This document shows positions 34,149 through 46,000 of a DNA stretch of 64,000 nucleotides, piece by piece. Location of the stretch: contig JAJGBQ010000001.1 of assembly GCA_022457065.1 (NCBI GenBank), positions 1,302,001-1,366,000 on the forward strand, read 5' to 3'. The position numbers and the translations under genes are program-made. This DNA is from Curvularia sp. ZM96 (lineage: Eukaryota; Ascomycota; Dothideomycetes; Pleosporales; Pleosporaceae). Position 1 is the first letter of the stretch. Each line of letters begins with the position of its first letter. Under the pieces are notes generated by a model. The model was not told the DNA's origin, did not search any database, and was given only the letters and a program-made list of their open reading frames with translations.

Positions 34149-36223
34149 ATGTCTTGGAACGGGCCCGTAGGGGGTGCGGCGCCTTTCCAGCAGCAACCAT
34201 ATCCGAATGGCCCACCCCCATACGGTCAACAACTACCCTATCAATATGGACAACAGCCAGGACAGCAGCCAAGATATGGCCAACACCAACCAGGTGCTGG
34301 CTACCCGCCCACTGCTCCCCCTCATCGCGCTCCGCATGTGCAGTAGGTCTCACTTCCGATTCTGATTGAGTGTTAATCACGTGCTCGCCTGCATACATCT
34401 TGTCTACGATGTGTGCCATTTGTTCTGACACGATTACAGACCACCAAAGAAGAAAGGGAACCCCATAATTACTCGATATCCCCCTCCTCCAGGCTACCGT
34501 GGACCAGCGCAACCCCAGGGCCCCTTTGGTGCTAACAAGTTTCCCAGCTCATACAACTCGCCACAGCCTGGATTTCAGGCTTCTTCAAACCATCCACAAC
34601 AAGGGTATCCTTTCCAGGGCTATAGTCAGCAAGCGAACCAAGCACCAGGATTTGGGCACCCGTATTCTCAGACACAGAACAACCATCAGTGGCCAAAGCC
34701 TGGTTATCCACCAAGTTCAGGCTACGCGCAAGTCTCGAGTCATCTACCTGCTCACTCTTATGCACCTCCCCAGAACAGCTATCAGGGCTACCCATCACAG
34801 CCTGCTGCTGCTGATGCAGGTCATCCGCCTTATGGCAGAAACGGATCGTGGCCATCGCAGCATAACTCCCTCAATGGACAGCCACGCACCCAAGCCATGC
34901 TAGATCCTGAGGCGACGCCCACTCCAGCGACTGCCCACCTCAACCAATCTCAACCTTCCCAGCGACCCATTCATTCCAACAGCGTCGCAAGCGATGGGAG
35001 TATGAGCGAGAAGCCGCAGCTGTTCTTGGCCTGGGACGACTGGGATTTTGACTTTGATGGCGCGATCTGGCCAAAGAGCAATGAGCCCGTCGATCCCGCA
35101 CTGAGTCTCGGAGTTATCATCTGGCACCCCGCGAAGCAAGTGACTCGTGCATTGCCCTCCACTTTTGCAGAGGCCGAGGAAGAAGCATTGAAACCAACAC
35201 CAGAAAAACTCGGCAACGGGGATTCCGTGTCTGTGTACTTCACCGCCGACAATTCGCATGAAGCGTTCCTCAACGTGAGGCAAACCGACGATTGGGAAAC
35301 CATCAAAGACGACCCTGTCTTCGTCGTCTTCACAGACGAGGAGATGCAAAACAACTTAGTCACACTCGAAGACTGTATTGCACAGCGGGATCGTCCTGAT
35401 GAGTCTGAAGAAGTAGCAATGGATGATGGTGATATGGAGATGCGTGATGCCACATGGGATATTATGGACAACCTCGAGCAGGCGCTTAGTACAAACCAGG
35501 GAAGTGCAGTGTCCAGCACCTCTAAGAGGGAGACAGCATCTCCTACGCAAGCAAGCCAAGAGGACATTCTTGCGAGACTGGGCGTGACCGGGGCCCCAAA
35601 GCCACCTTCAAATGAACCAATGCTGGTTCCTTACTCTCTATCCGACGTGTATCGATCCGCGCCACTTGGCGAGAAGTCGTCGGCTACCTCTCCATCTGTC
35701 TCAACTCAGGGGCATACACAGCCGGCCCAACGGGCGCAGTCATATGGTGGCTATCACCACAGCGGACTTGGATCTGTTCCTCCTCGTCCATACGGATCCA
35801 TGTCAGCAGGTGTCAGCTCTAGACCACCGCCTCCTCCACCTGTAGAGCAGCAGTACGACCCCTGGAATGCACCTCCAACCAAAGGCCATGGCCGTAACAG
35901 CTCCAGAGGAAGTCCCGCACGCTCAGAGGGAAGCAACCGAACGATGGCTGGTTCTGATTTTGAGCCGGAAAAGCAAGGTGACGGGTTGCAACAGGATGCG
36001 CCTGCTGCACCATCCCTCGACCGAAGCGACAGCTCGTTCTCTAGGAAGAGAAGCTATGAAGACGCTGATCAAGAACACGAGAAGTTGCGTCAGCACGAAG
36101 ACTATAGCAAGCGGAAGAGGCGTTCACAGGTTGATGCCGCTTATAGGTAAGGCTTCATCACATCATTGTGATCTATCTCGCTTGCGTCTGGCAAATTCTT
36201 ACTTGTCCCGCAGTCGTCGTTGA
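34149..36223 (+). CDS. Proline/glutamine-rich protein with a conserved-looking Trp-rich core, function unknown
   Basis: Exons 34149-34342, 34440-36146 and probably 36214-36223. The last splice gives an end DAAYSRR in place of a stop at 36150; total about 636 residues. Residues 1-235 are rich in P, Q, G and Y (PYGQQ, QQPGQQPRYG), as in prion-like or RNA-binding regions. At about 275-380 is an ordered acidic region, LFLAWDDWDFDFDGAIWPK, then DPALSLGVIIWHPAKQ, then DSVSVYFTADNSHEAFLNV. That is the only part likely to be a folded domain. A Ser/Pro-rich linker follows, with seven consecutive prolines, and a basic end, SFSRKRSYEDADQEHEKLR with KRKRRS as a likely nuclear signal. I do not recognise the family. 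Nuclear RNA or chromatin work is a guess from composition. Confidence 0.75.
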
Positions 36224-37745
36224 ACGCCCATTTACGACCCCAGCGCCCGGGCCTTATCGCCTTTACGATTTCTCCTCATCAGAGCTTGAGTTACCTTTTT
36301 TAATTTTCTTTTTCACCATTCCCAACTCATACGGATCCTCTTTACTGTCGTTTCTACAAACACGGCCTCGTTTATGATTCACGAGAGCCTCGCATCTCAC
36401 CGTTTCTCATACGTCAGGGCCATCTACTTATCACTTTTTTATTTTCGAGACTTTAATTTCAAATCACTAGGGCCCAAATGCATGATTCTATGTGACAGCT
36501 TTGTTCCTACAACCGGTCAATTCGGTGCATCAGAATAGGCTGTCTATAGGTACCAGCAAAAGTAGGCGTTTCATTTCGTTTCTGGCAATCACCGTATCAT
36601 GCCTTCATCATTATTACCTTTATTATCATTACTATTATCAACATTACCATCACTTTCAACATTGTTGCTATGGTCGTTTCTTATTTCCGATTCAGCTTTC
36701 TTCATGAAGATCTACATCTGATGTTCACTTCATTCGGCAGCACAGACTTTGAGTATCTGGGCCTCTAAAACGTTCATCTTGTCACTTGTATTTCGGCCCG
36801 TCTACCAGTTACCCTGTCGGCCTCTTTTCTAAACTTCTTCCCGTCTAATTTCGTTTAGCATTCTAATTTTTTATTTGTTGCCTCTTCTCTCACAACGAAG
36901 CCGAGGATGTTCTCAGGCCAATGACGTTTCTACGTCACCACTGAGACACGCAACTGCGGTGCAGTTAGCATTTTCATGCATAATGACTGTGTGCTTCATA
37001 TGTCAGAACAGACGTATCCGGGCCATGACCATGCGAGAAATTCTTCTGTCGAAGCTTTCCAGATTTTGGGGGCATTGCCTGCTACAAATGAATGATGTGC
37101 AGAGTGCGTAGTTCGATACTCTTGTAGCGACGAATGCCTGCCAGCTTTCACTGAAAGTAGGATCCGAATCAACGATGACCTGCACGCAAATGGCTGCGAG
37201 CAAGAGGGAGTTGTTCATATATGACTGCTGCTACGATGCGCCATGAGCCCAAGGGCTATAACTCCCCTCGGTTATGATTGAAATGAATTTTAACCTCTGC
37301 TTAGATATGTACGACAATAACTCATAATAAGGCGACAGCATTGGCATGATGACTTTCCAAGTTCCACTCTTGGCATCACAATACCCCGAACTCATGAATT
37401 GCAGGGATGTTGGATCAATGACTTGCTTGTAGTGTACCGATCAAATGGCTCTTTTGGGTTCATAGAGAAATAGCTTTTCGATTTCGCATGAGATAAAGAT
37501 GTGGATAACCAAAGAAAGCAATACAATCCGAACGAACTGTGCTTTGAAGCTGTGTTGATGAGGCCCGTGCACGGTGCAGCTAAGCCACATATCTGAGCCA
37601 TTAGGTGCGTCATCTGATCCAGTGGTGCACAGCTCAAGCTCAGGCGACACTCTTCCACCATAACATCTACTCCATCGCACCAACAACCGCGTCGAGCGCA
37701 TTCTATACTAACACTTATATCGTCTGATACACACAAGTCGCAACC
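36224..37745. other. Intergenic, about 1.5 kb, with an ATT/ATC microsatellite
   Basis: No gene is recognised. A degenerate triplet tract of TTAT and CATTA units lies at about 36600-36670. The left part is T-rich on the + strand, probably 3' untranslated sequence of the P/Q-rich gene; the part just before 37746 is the upstream region of the Pmp3-family gene. Confidence 0.45.
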
Positions 37746-38343
37746 ATGTGTGGCTCCGACTGTTTCCTGATGCTCCTCAGCGTCCTGGTACGTTTGCGCA
37801 TGGCCGTCAGCCAAACAGGCAGCGACTTTTGGTCTGCAAATAGCCGAGTTCAATAGCTAACATGTCAGCCAGTTCCCGCCTGTGGGTGTTTGGGTGAAAA
37901 AGGGCCTATGCAGTGCGGATTCGCTCATCAACCTCGCCCTTTGCTGTCTCGGCTTCCTCCCCGGCCTCCTTCACGCCTGGTACGTGATCCTGCAGAACCC
38001 CGATCCATACGACGCATATCAGCAAGTTGCCGATCGCGAATATGGAAGAACCAGCGATGGAAGAGTCACATACTATGTGATCTCGCACGAACAAGCTGCG
38101 AGCAGACCTGCGAATTACGGCACCGTTTCGAGCCAGCCGAGCAGCGGACAATTCCCGGGACAGCAGAGTGGCGTGACAAATAGCTTCCCACAGCCTCAGG
38201 GAAAGCAGAGCGCGAAGGGCAGTGCACCTGCTGCGAGTGCGCCTGCAGCACAGGGTGGCGAGGGAAGCTCAAGTCAGCCGGAGGGTCCACCGCCGACATA
38301 TGCCGATGTGATCAAGGGCGACCACAAGGTGCAGGATCAGTAG
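37746..38343 (+). CDS. Pmp3/UPF0057-family membrane protein with PPxY tail
   Basis: Two exons, 37746-37787 and 37873-38343, give 170 residues. Residues 1-50 are a Pmp3/RCI2-type proteolipid: an MCGSDCFLMLL start, then FPPVGVWVKKGL, then INLALCCLGFLPGLLHAWYVIL, making two membrane helices. Plain Pmp3 proteins are about 55 aa and sit in the plasma membrane, affecting membrane potential and salt tolerance. Here about 120 residues of hydrophilic tail follow, rich in Ser, Gln, Gly and Pro. The tail ends PPPTYADVIKGDHKVQDQ, which holds a PPxY motif of the kind bound by Rsp5/Nedd4 ubiquitin ligases. The tail would face the cytosol if topology follows the family. Regulation by ubiquitin-driven turnover is an inference. 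Confidence 0.88.
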
Positions 38344-39744
38344 GGCGAGTAGGTGAATGCGTTGGGAATCATGGGACACGACATGGCGTTGGGAAGGAAT
38401 GAGTTGTATTGTATTGATATGGATATGTGGACATGGAAATGGACATTGCGTTGATCTCATACTGTAGTATCGATGTTGAGCATGGGCATGTGGTTTGAGG
38501 ATAGTCTCGCCTAGCATGGTTGCAATGAGGAACTTGTTGTTGTTTGGCTAGTACGTCATGGAGTGAGTGCGCACAAGTCAACTACACCTACACATACTAT
38601 GTATATGGGCAATAGCGGGAGGTTGGTTGCAAGTAGGCTAAATGGTGGGGTGCAGGGAAGAGGGCCGATCAGACGTCACTCTGCCGCATCCAGCCACGCA
38701 CGTAGTTCCGGCATGCTTTCGGCGTCTACAACCAATACCACACGCCGGCCCGGCATATCTGATGCTTCGTGCCCGCCGCAATCTACGGCCAAAAACAATT
38801 GCCTATTTGGGCGCACTGCGTGATTGGGCAGCCATGTGGTGTCGGCAACTTCAGATATGCCTGAGGGCTGGCGATGTAAGCGTTGGTGGCGTATGTACTG
38901 CGGCCCCGTGTCTTTGCACGGTGAAGGCGATGCACTTCGGACACTGGACGCCGGGAGCGACTAAGGCCCGACTCATGTCCCTGCATAGTTTAGAAGCGTA
39001 TTCACAGCTGACCTGCGTGCCGGGCAGCATCTGGACCTGTACAGTGTAGTTTGGTACGTGAACAAGTGGCTAATTAGTTTCCTGCACAACGAAAAGCAAG
39101 CAAGTTTTGTAGAATATCACAATGTCCTTCCCCAGATAGTCGTTGGCGATCGCATCGCATTGTGCTCAGGGTCAACCAATTAAGCTTGCATAAGCCTGCG
39201 CCCCTGCGTCATGCCCAGGCTTGACCTGCACAGAATCCAAGGCTCAAGCCGCAGCCAAGGCCATCAAGACGCTGCTTGGGACCGTCCTCGGAAGCTTGAA
39301 CATCATGACGTTGAGTATTCGTATCCATGTTTTCACTCGAAGCAATCGTCGCCGCCGGCACAGGCTCCAGACTCAGTGGTGCTGCGCGATTCGCTGCACG
39401 ACCAAGCACCGCCACAGGACATCCAGATTGTTGACCCAGTCCGGCCGAGTAGATTTGTGGCTGAACACCCGCTCTGCTGTCCCTATTTGTTCAATTCGCC
39501 TTGCGCCACAACACTCTGACGCGCGACTGTGCGTGAGTTGTCCTCGCGTTAAACAAGGCAGGGCCACTTATTATCCCCCGTTGGTTCCTCCCTCCCTTTC
39601 TCATTTCCCTCCACCCGTCCCTTGCTTCCACCGACCTCAACACCACTTCGACACTTGCTTTTCCACACCGTCCTCGAGGCAAACACCCTCGCTTCCCCGT
39701 CTCTGCGCTGAGCGAAACGGTCCGGACACAGTGATAATACCTCA
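38344..39744. other. Intergenic, about 1.4 kb
   Basis: No gene is recognised. A + strand frame at 39221-39889 has no ATG-led family features and overlaps the first intron and leader of the Ca2+/H+ exchanger, so it is taken as chance. From about 39560 the + strand is C/T-rich, as expected for the leader of the exchanger. Confidence 0.45.
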
Positions 39745-41683
39745 ATGCGTAAGCAGACCTCGTCCGGGCTATCTATATCAGGCCCGCAGCATCGCTAGAT
39801 CCACCATACTAACGCAATACGCCAAATACAGACACCGTACGGAGACAGGCGCATCGTGTTGCGTCGCAGCACGGCAGCAATGGCGCTAACAACTACAACC
39901 CTTTTGCTCGCCAAAGGTCTCGAGAACATCATGACGTAGAAAACCCAATGCACAGGGTACGATCCGAAGGAAATGCAACATCAGCCATTGAAGCACAGAG
40001 GCGACTTGAAACCATGGAATCAGAAAAAGAATTTGGAATGCCAGATCACCACAACACAGAACCTGTCTCTGCGGCCCAAACGCATGCGACTGCCTCAACG
40101 ACCCTCCAAAAGTCTTCTATGGAAGAAGACAGCGCTCCCGAGGCAGCCACTACTCACAAAGCATCGGCCGATAGCACTCTTGCGCCACCCCACCAGGAGC
40201 AGAACGTTGGCCCGACTCGACGAGCCAAGTTCAAAGGCATTTTCCGAAAGGAGCATCAAGACCAGGAGCATGATGGCCTCGAAAGCCCAGAGGCAGACGA
40301 TCTGTCATTGGAAGAGCGCAAAAAGAAGGCCTTCAAGAGGAAGATCCCCGTTGGTGCCCAAATCCGCTTTGTGCTGTTTGGTGCTTGGATCAACATCCTC
40401 CTCATCTTCGTGCCCGTCGGGTTCGCTGTTTTTTACGCCAAGCTCAAACCTGTGCCCGTCTTTATCATCAACTTCATCGCCATCATCCCGCTTGCAGCTA
40501 TGCTGAGCAACGCGACCGAAGAACTCGCCATTCGCGTCGGTGAAACCATGGGAGGTCTGCTGAACGCCACTTTCGGCAATGCTGTCGAACTCATCGTGTC
40601 CGTCCAAGCTTTGATCAAGAACGAGATCACCATTGTCAAGACCTCGCTTATCGGCAGTATGTTGTCCAACTTACTGCTTGTTATGGGCATGTCTTTCTTC
40701 CTCGGAGGTATCAACCGGTCCGAACAGTTTTTCAACGTGACTGTGGCTCAGACGGCGGCTTCGTTGCTCGCTCTTTGCATTGCATCCCTTATCATCCCCA
40801 CCGTGTTTCACAACACCATTGCCGAAGACGACGCGGTCCAACACAACGGCAGGGAGGATGCTGTCAGGAACCAGGAACTGTCCCATGGAACTGCCGTCAT
40901 TCTTCTATTGGTCTACGGCTGCTACCTTGCCTTCCAGCTAAAGACACACGTCACCATGTACAATGAGCCTAGCCAGAAGGTGCCCAAGCGCAAGTCGGGC
41001 AAGAAGGAAGAAGGCGATGCATCACGCGGTATTGCTGCTATTGGTGCTGGTACTGCCGCAGCCTCTGGAGGCGGTGTAAACCTGAAACAACTTGTCAAGA
41101 GCGCCGACGCGGACGACGATGATGAGGAAGAATTCGAAGAGCCATCGCTCTCTGTCATTGGCGCTCTCGTCACTTTGGCCATTTCGACTACCCTCGTCGC
41201 CTTTTGCTCTGAATTCATGGTCTCGAGTATCGACGGTCTTACTGCTACCGGTCATGTCTCTACTACTTTCGTTGGTCTTATCCTGCTCCCCATTGTGGGT
41301 AACGCAGCTGAGCACGCCACTGCCGTCACCGTCGCCATCAAGGACAAGATGGACCTCTCCATTGGTGTTGCCGTCGGATCCAGCATGCAGATCGCCCTTC
41401 TTGTCTTCCCTCTTATCGTCATTCTCGGATGGATTATGGGCAAGGACTGCATGACCCTCTACTTCGACACCTTCCAAATCGCTACACTCTTTGTCTCGGT
41501 GTTGCTTGTCAACTACCTCATTCAAGACGGAAAGTCACGTAAGTCTTCGCCGTAAACTATGTAGCCAGAACTTTCCACTAACAAGATGCAGACTGGCTCG
41601 AAGGCGTTTTACTCATGGCAAGTTACATCATTATTGCGCTTGCCGCATGGTTCTACCCCGACATCGAAGAGAACCAGTGCTAG
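39745..41683 (+). CDS. Vacuolar-type Ca2+/H+ exchanger (CAX family)
   Basis: Membrane antiporter that moves Ca2+ into the vacuole against H+, like yeast Vcx1. Exons 39745-39748 (ATG plus one base), 39832-41538 and 41592-41683 give 600 residues. The first intron has a GTAAGC donor, an ACTAAC branch site and a TACAG acceptor, and adds MHTVRRQAHRVASQHGSNGA to the N-terminus. A later ATG at 39948 would give a shorter chain. A cytosolic N-terminal region of about 160 residues is followed by 11 predicted membrane helices. Both CAX motifs are present: GNAVELIVSVQAL and GNAAEHATAVTVAIKDKMD. An acidic loop (ADADDDDEEEFEE) separates the two halves. The last exon adds HWLEGVLLMASYIIIALAAW. Confidence 0.94.
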
Positions 41684-43004
41684 ACCCCTTTTAATCCCTT
41701 CTTAATACGTTCAAGTTTTCTTTCCTTCATCATGTAAATATTTTCACCACTGGGAAATTTGTTCAAAAGAAGATGTCGGCGCACAATGAGGTCTCGTATG
41801 TTGGATTTAGAGAACGGAGTCTTTTATTTTTTTTCTCTTCACACCAAAGTGCTAAGGATACCCAACACTCCCCTTTCATGTCCTTCAATCCATAGGCACA
41901 GAAAATTGCTTAGCTGAGATGGAAATAAATGAAATGTTTAATCATTATGTCTGCGACGTTAACTACCTGTGAGGATTTGTAAATGGAATTTTTTGAGATT
42001 GTCAATTAATTAGGAGAATTGTTACTGGGCTCCTTCATGCATATGTCATGTTTTGGGCTGGTTGAGCATTTATGCTCTCCCCGCCATGGAGACTTGTATC
42101 TTTTCTTCTTCTAAGGCTCTTTCTATGCAGTGTGATGTGCTACACGCATTTGGTCTCACGCAGCCGTATGAAATGGTTCCTACGTCTATGAATTCATTTT
42201 TCGATTATTATTTTCTCGTGTTTTCAAATGCCAGAGTCAGAGGCTGTGGGTTATTGCGTATTTTGTTACATCTCCATCTTGCCGATTTGGACTTGAAGTT
42301 TTTGTGTCATGCTGCATGCTTTGCTATGCTTTCGTGTGATTTCTCTCACTTCAGTTTTGTCGGTGGTCTGGCGTGGATGCTTGTGATGTGTCTCTTTCGT
42401 TCAGTCAGTCATCCTCAGTCTCTCTTTCTTTTGGTATTCTCTCGTTCTTTCCTTGAGGCTCACTCAGACTGCCCCGCTTGCTCCTCCGGTCTATCTCTCA
42501 GGCTCTGTCACTCTTTTCTCGGCGCGCTATCAGCCTCTCACTCCCTCACTTTGCGTCACTGTGCTAGCGTTGACTGTGGAGTATATCAACCTTCATGGGC
42601 TGGGTCCACGACACCTCTTCCTCCACAGCCATCCCCCCATCCCACTTCAACATCTCCTTACATTCTACTCATTATCCAACTTGACCATTGCTTCCCCAAA
42701 TAATTTGACCACTCTTCTACATCTACTTGACCACCTCTTCCACATCCACTTGGCCACTTCTTCTATACCTTCCTTGACCATCTCTTCTACATCTCACTCC
42801 AACATCTCGACCTTCTTCCAATCTCACTTGGCCACCTCTTCGACATCCACTTAGCATCTCTTCGCCTACTATATCCTTCCTATTTCACTCGATCATCTCC
42901 TCGACAACGCCATTCCTCACATCACACTCGAACACCACTTGTATCGTTGACATATCCACTGTCCAGTCATAAGGTAGTGCCTTACAGAGTCGACAGCCAA
43001 AGCC
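41684..43004. other. Intergenic, about 1.3 kb, pyrimidine-rich right half
   Basis: No gene is recognised. The left part (to about 42050) is AT-rich, probably 3' untranslated region of the exchanger. The rest is rich in C and T on the + strand. It includes a degenerate minisatellite just upstream of the helicase start, described separately. The long frames here (42053-42854) follow from the repeats and composition. Confidence 0.45.
42707..42866 (+). repeat. Degenerate pyrimidine-rich minisatellite, unit about 23-29 bp
   Basis: About seven imperfect units of the form GRCCACCTCTTCYACATCYA, followed by CTT. Good copies begin at 42707, 42728 and 42825, and diverged ones lie between. The tract sits about 140-300 bp upstream of the SNF2 helicase ATG, so it is probably in the leader or promoter. 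Confidence 0.6.
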
Positions 43005-46000
43005 ATGACGACTGAACCCCACAGAGCTGATATCAATACGGCTGGAGCACAAGACACGGACCCGCAGACTGAGCCCTTTGGTGACGAGCTCACGGGCAAC
43101 GATGCCAGTCAAGTTCAGCATAGCAGCGATGAGATGGAAGTAGACGTTCCCGCTCACCATGACAACAGTCAAAACGGCCAGGGTGATGACACTCAACCCA
43201 GCTCCTCTGATGAATCGTCAGACCATGAAGTCGATCCATTCCTTACCTATGGCGAAGAACGTCCTCAACAAGATGAGGACTCGTTGTTCATTCCAGAAAG
43301 CGATACTACTCCACGCAGCAACATCCGTCAACCTCCTGCTTCGGAAGATGTGATTAATCCTTCACACGTACTAGCTCCAGCTTCAACTCCTACCCCAATT
43401 CTAAGCCCAGCCCCAGCTCCGGCTCCAAAACCTCGCCCGACTGTATCCTCCCTAGTGGACCGGATCCGCAATATGAATAAGGGACACGCCGAAAAGAAAC
43501 GGAATCGCAATCAAACTCAGGGAGCCAGAGTTAACGCCAGCGCCCAGAGCAAGCCGTACTCCCTCGATGATGACGAAGCCGCGCACAGAAAAGCCCAGGA
43601 AGAATTCGAAAGGAAAAAACGGCATTATGATGAAATCAGGGAAAGACATGGAGGAACCCTTCCATTTGCGTTCGATATCGAATGGCTGAGAACCAAATCT
43701 CTTGAAGAGACGAGGCTGAGAAAGCGAGCCCGTGATATAGCCAAAGCCCAAGAGGATGAAAATGACAACCCAGACGCATCCCGTCCACACGATCGCATAC
43801 AAACTCCCGAGGACGATGAGCTTTCAGACACCCAATCTCATCCTCCCAACAACATTGTCATGCAAGAAGCCGAACTCGAAAGCATGAGAGTCGCACTCGA
43901 CGCCGATAATGATGACCCTAGCAAGAAGCGGAAAAAGAGGGACAAAGGGCCTGAAGCCAAGAAAAAACCTAAGCCAGCCAGGAAAAGAAAAGAACCAGCG
44001 GCGCCGAAGCCGAAGAAAGTCACCAAAAGGCAGCCGAAGAAGAACAAGAAGGCGATGGATGACGCAGCCAAGCAAGCCTCCTCGCTCCTCTATTCAAATA
44101 TCTTCACTCAGCAGGCTGGGCCAGATGCAGCAGATCAACCATTCTTCTCCTCATCAAGGAGAAAAGAGGCGCTGAAAGATCTTCTTAAAAGCGTACCCCG
44201 TGAAGATGAGCAGCAGGCAAGGAGCGACATTTCTCAGTTGACAAAGGCAGCGAAAAGTTTCAGCCGAGCAGCCGTGAAGCCTGATCCCAAGGACAGCCTT
44301 TGGTCAGTCAAAGGCATGAAGACATCCCTGAAGGCGTACCAGCTCCTCGGCAGTGCATTCATGCGGAACCGCGAGAACTCAGCGGACGAGCCAAGAGGAG
44401 GTTTGTTGGCGGACCAGATGGGACTTGGAAAGACACTTATGACTCTGGGTAAGTGAATCTGCAAAGCCACATGTCAAAGGTAACCGTACTGACTTCCTTT
44501 TCTTTTTTTCCTTGCAGCAAATATCATTGATGGCCGGCCCCCTAAGAATAGCACGGGACCTAAGACGACGCTCATTGTTGCGGGTCCCGCTCTGCTCACC
44601 CAGTGGTGGAGCGAGATCGAAAAGCACAGCTCCGCCAACCTGTCCGTCATGCTTATTGGTGCAAGAAATCGGGTTCACTCGAACAATGATGTCGGGGTTC
44701 TGAGTAACTTCGACATTGTGCTCGCCACCTACACCGAGGTGATGAAGTCTTACCCGAAAAACAACCCACCGGCTTCATGCGAAACAGACGAGCAGAAAAG
44801 GCAGTGGTGGATTGAGAGGTACGAGAAAGGCCGAGGCCCTTTACACCGCGTACGTTTCCTCCGTGTTGTCCTGGACGAAGCCCAGGCTATCAAGAACCAC
44901 TTGTCGCTCACGTCAATCGCCTGCCGCGGTCTGATGGCCGACCACAAATGGGCTCTCAGCGGGACACCGATCCAGAACAGCTTGACTGAGCTGTATCCTT
45001 ACTTCAAATTCATTGGAGTGCCGTATACTGGCGATTATGACAGCTTCAAGGAATACTACTGCAACCCCAAAAATCCGGAGAAGCTACTGGTACGTCTTAA
45101 TCAGTTTATGTTGCGCCGGACGCATGAGGATGAGATATTTGGCGCCCGGATTCTCAAACTGCCTCAGGCGAATCAGTCCACGTATTGGTGCGAATTCAAT
45201 TCAGTGGAGCGCTGCATCTACGACATTGTGCATCAGCGCTTCATCGAACGCATCAAACGGTCCATGAGCGAAAAGACATTGAACAAGTCGTACAGCAATC
45301 TGCTTGTGTAAGTCGCGCCCCTTTCCTTTTCTCGTATGGCTAGAGTTCTCTAACAGATTACAGCATGCTGCTCAGACTGCGCCAACTAGCCGCCCATATT
45401 CTCATGCTTCAGTTCGTCATGAGAGACCTTCTTGAGCTGCGAGATATCGAGCGTATCAAAGAGGTGGTTGAGAGACAGGCAGCTGTCAGCAGCACTCAAG
45501 GTGGAAAGACCCTCATTGCGATTCGAAAGCAGCTTGACAAACTGGCAGAGGACGAGAAGAACCGGAAGAAGAAAGGACTCGGTGAATCGGGAGCGAACCG
45601 CGACGAAGCCGAAGGTCTCAACGAGAACGATATTGACGAAGAAACCCCCGACGCAGCTCGTCGTTACGGAGCAGGTGGAAATTTCGGAAAAGAGTTCAAC
45701 TTTCAGCCCTTTCTGAACAGTCTGAAAACGGGCGAGAGCTGGGAGAAGGCCAAGAGGGAAGCGAAGTGTGGGGCCTGTGGGAAGCGGCCTATAAATCCTA
45801 TGCTTACCTCCTGCGGACACCTCATTTGCAACGAACCCTGCTACGCAGACGCTGTTATCGAGAGTGCCGAACAAGGCGTCGTAAATCCGCCTTGCAAATC
45901 CTGTGGCGAGACTCCTCAATCTATCCAGCCATGCGATCTAGACGATTTGGATGCGTCCGGCATGCCTGCCGTCGGCACACGACTGAATACCAAAAAGAAG

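Noticed and set aside
39221..39889. A 222-codon + strand frame before the Ca2+/H+ exchanger
   Set aside because: It overlaps the exchanger leader, first intron and exon, and its translation is low-complexity without family resemblance.
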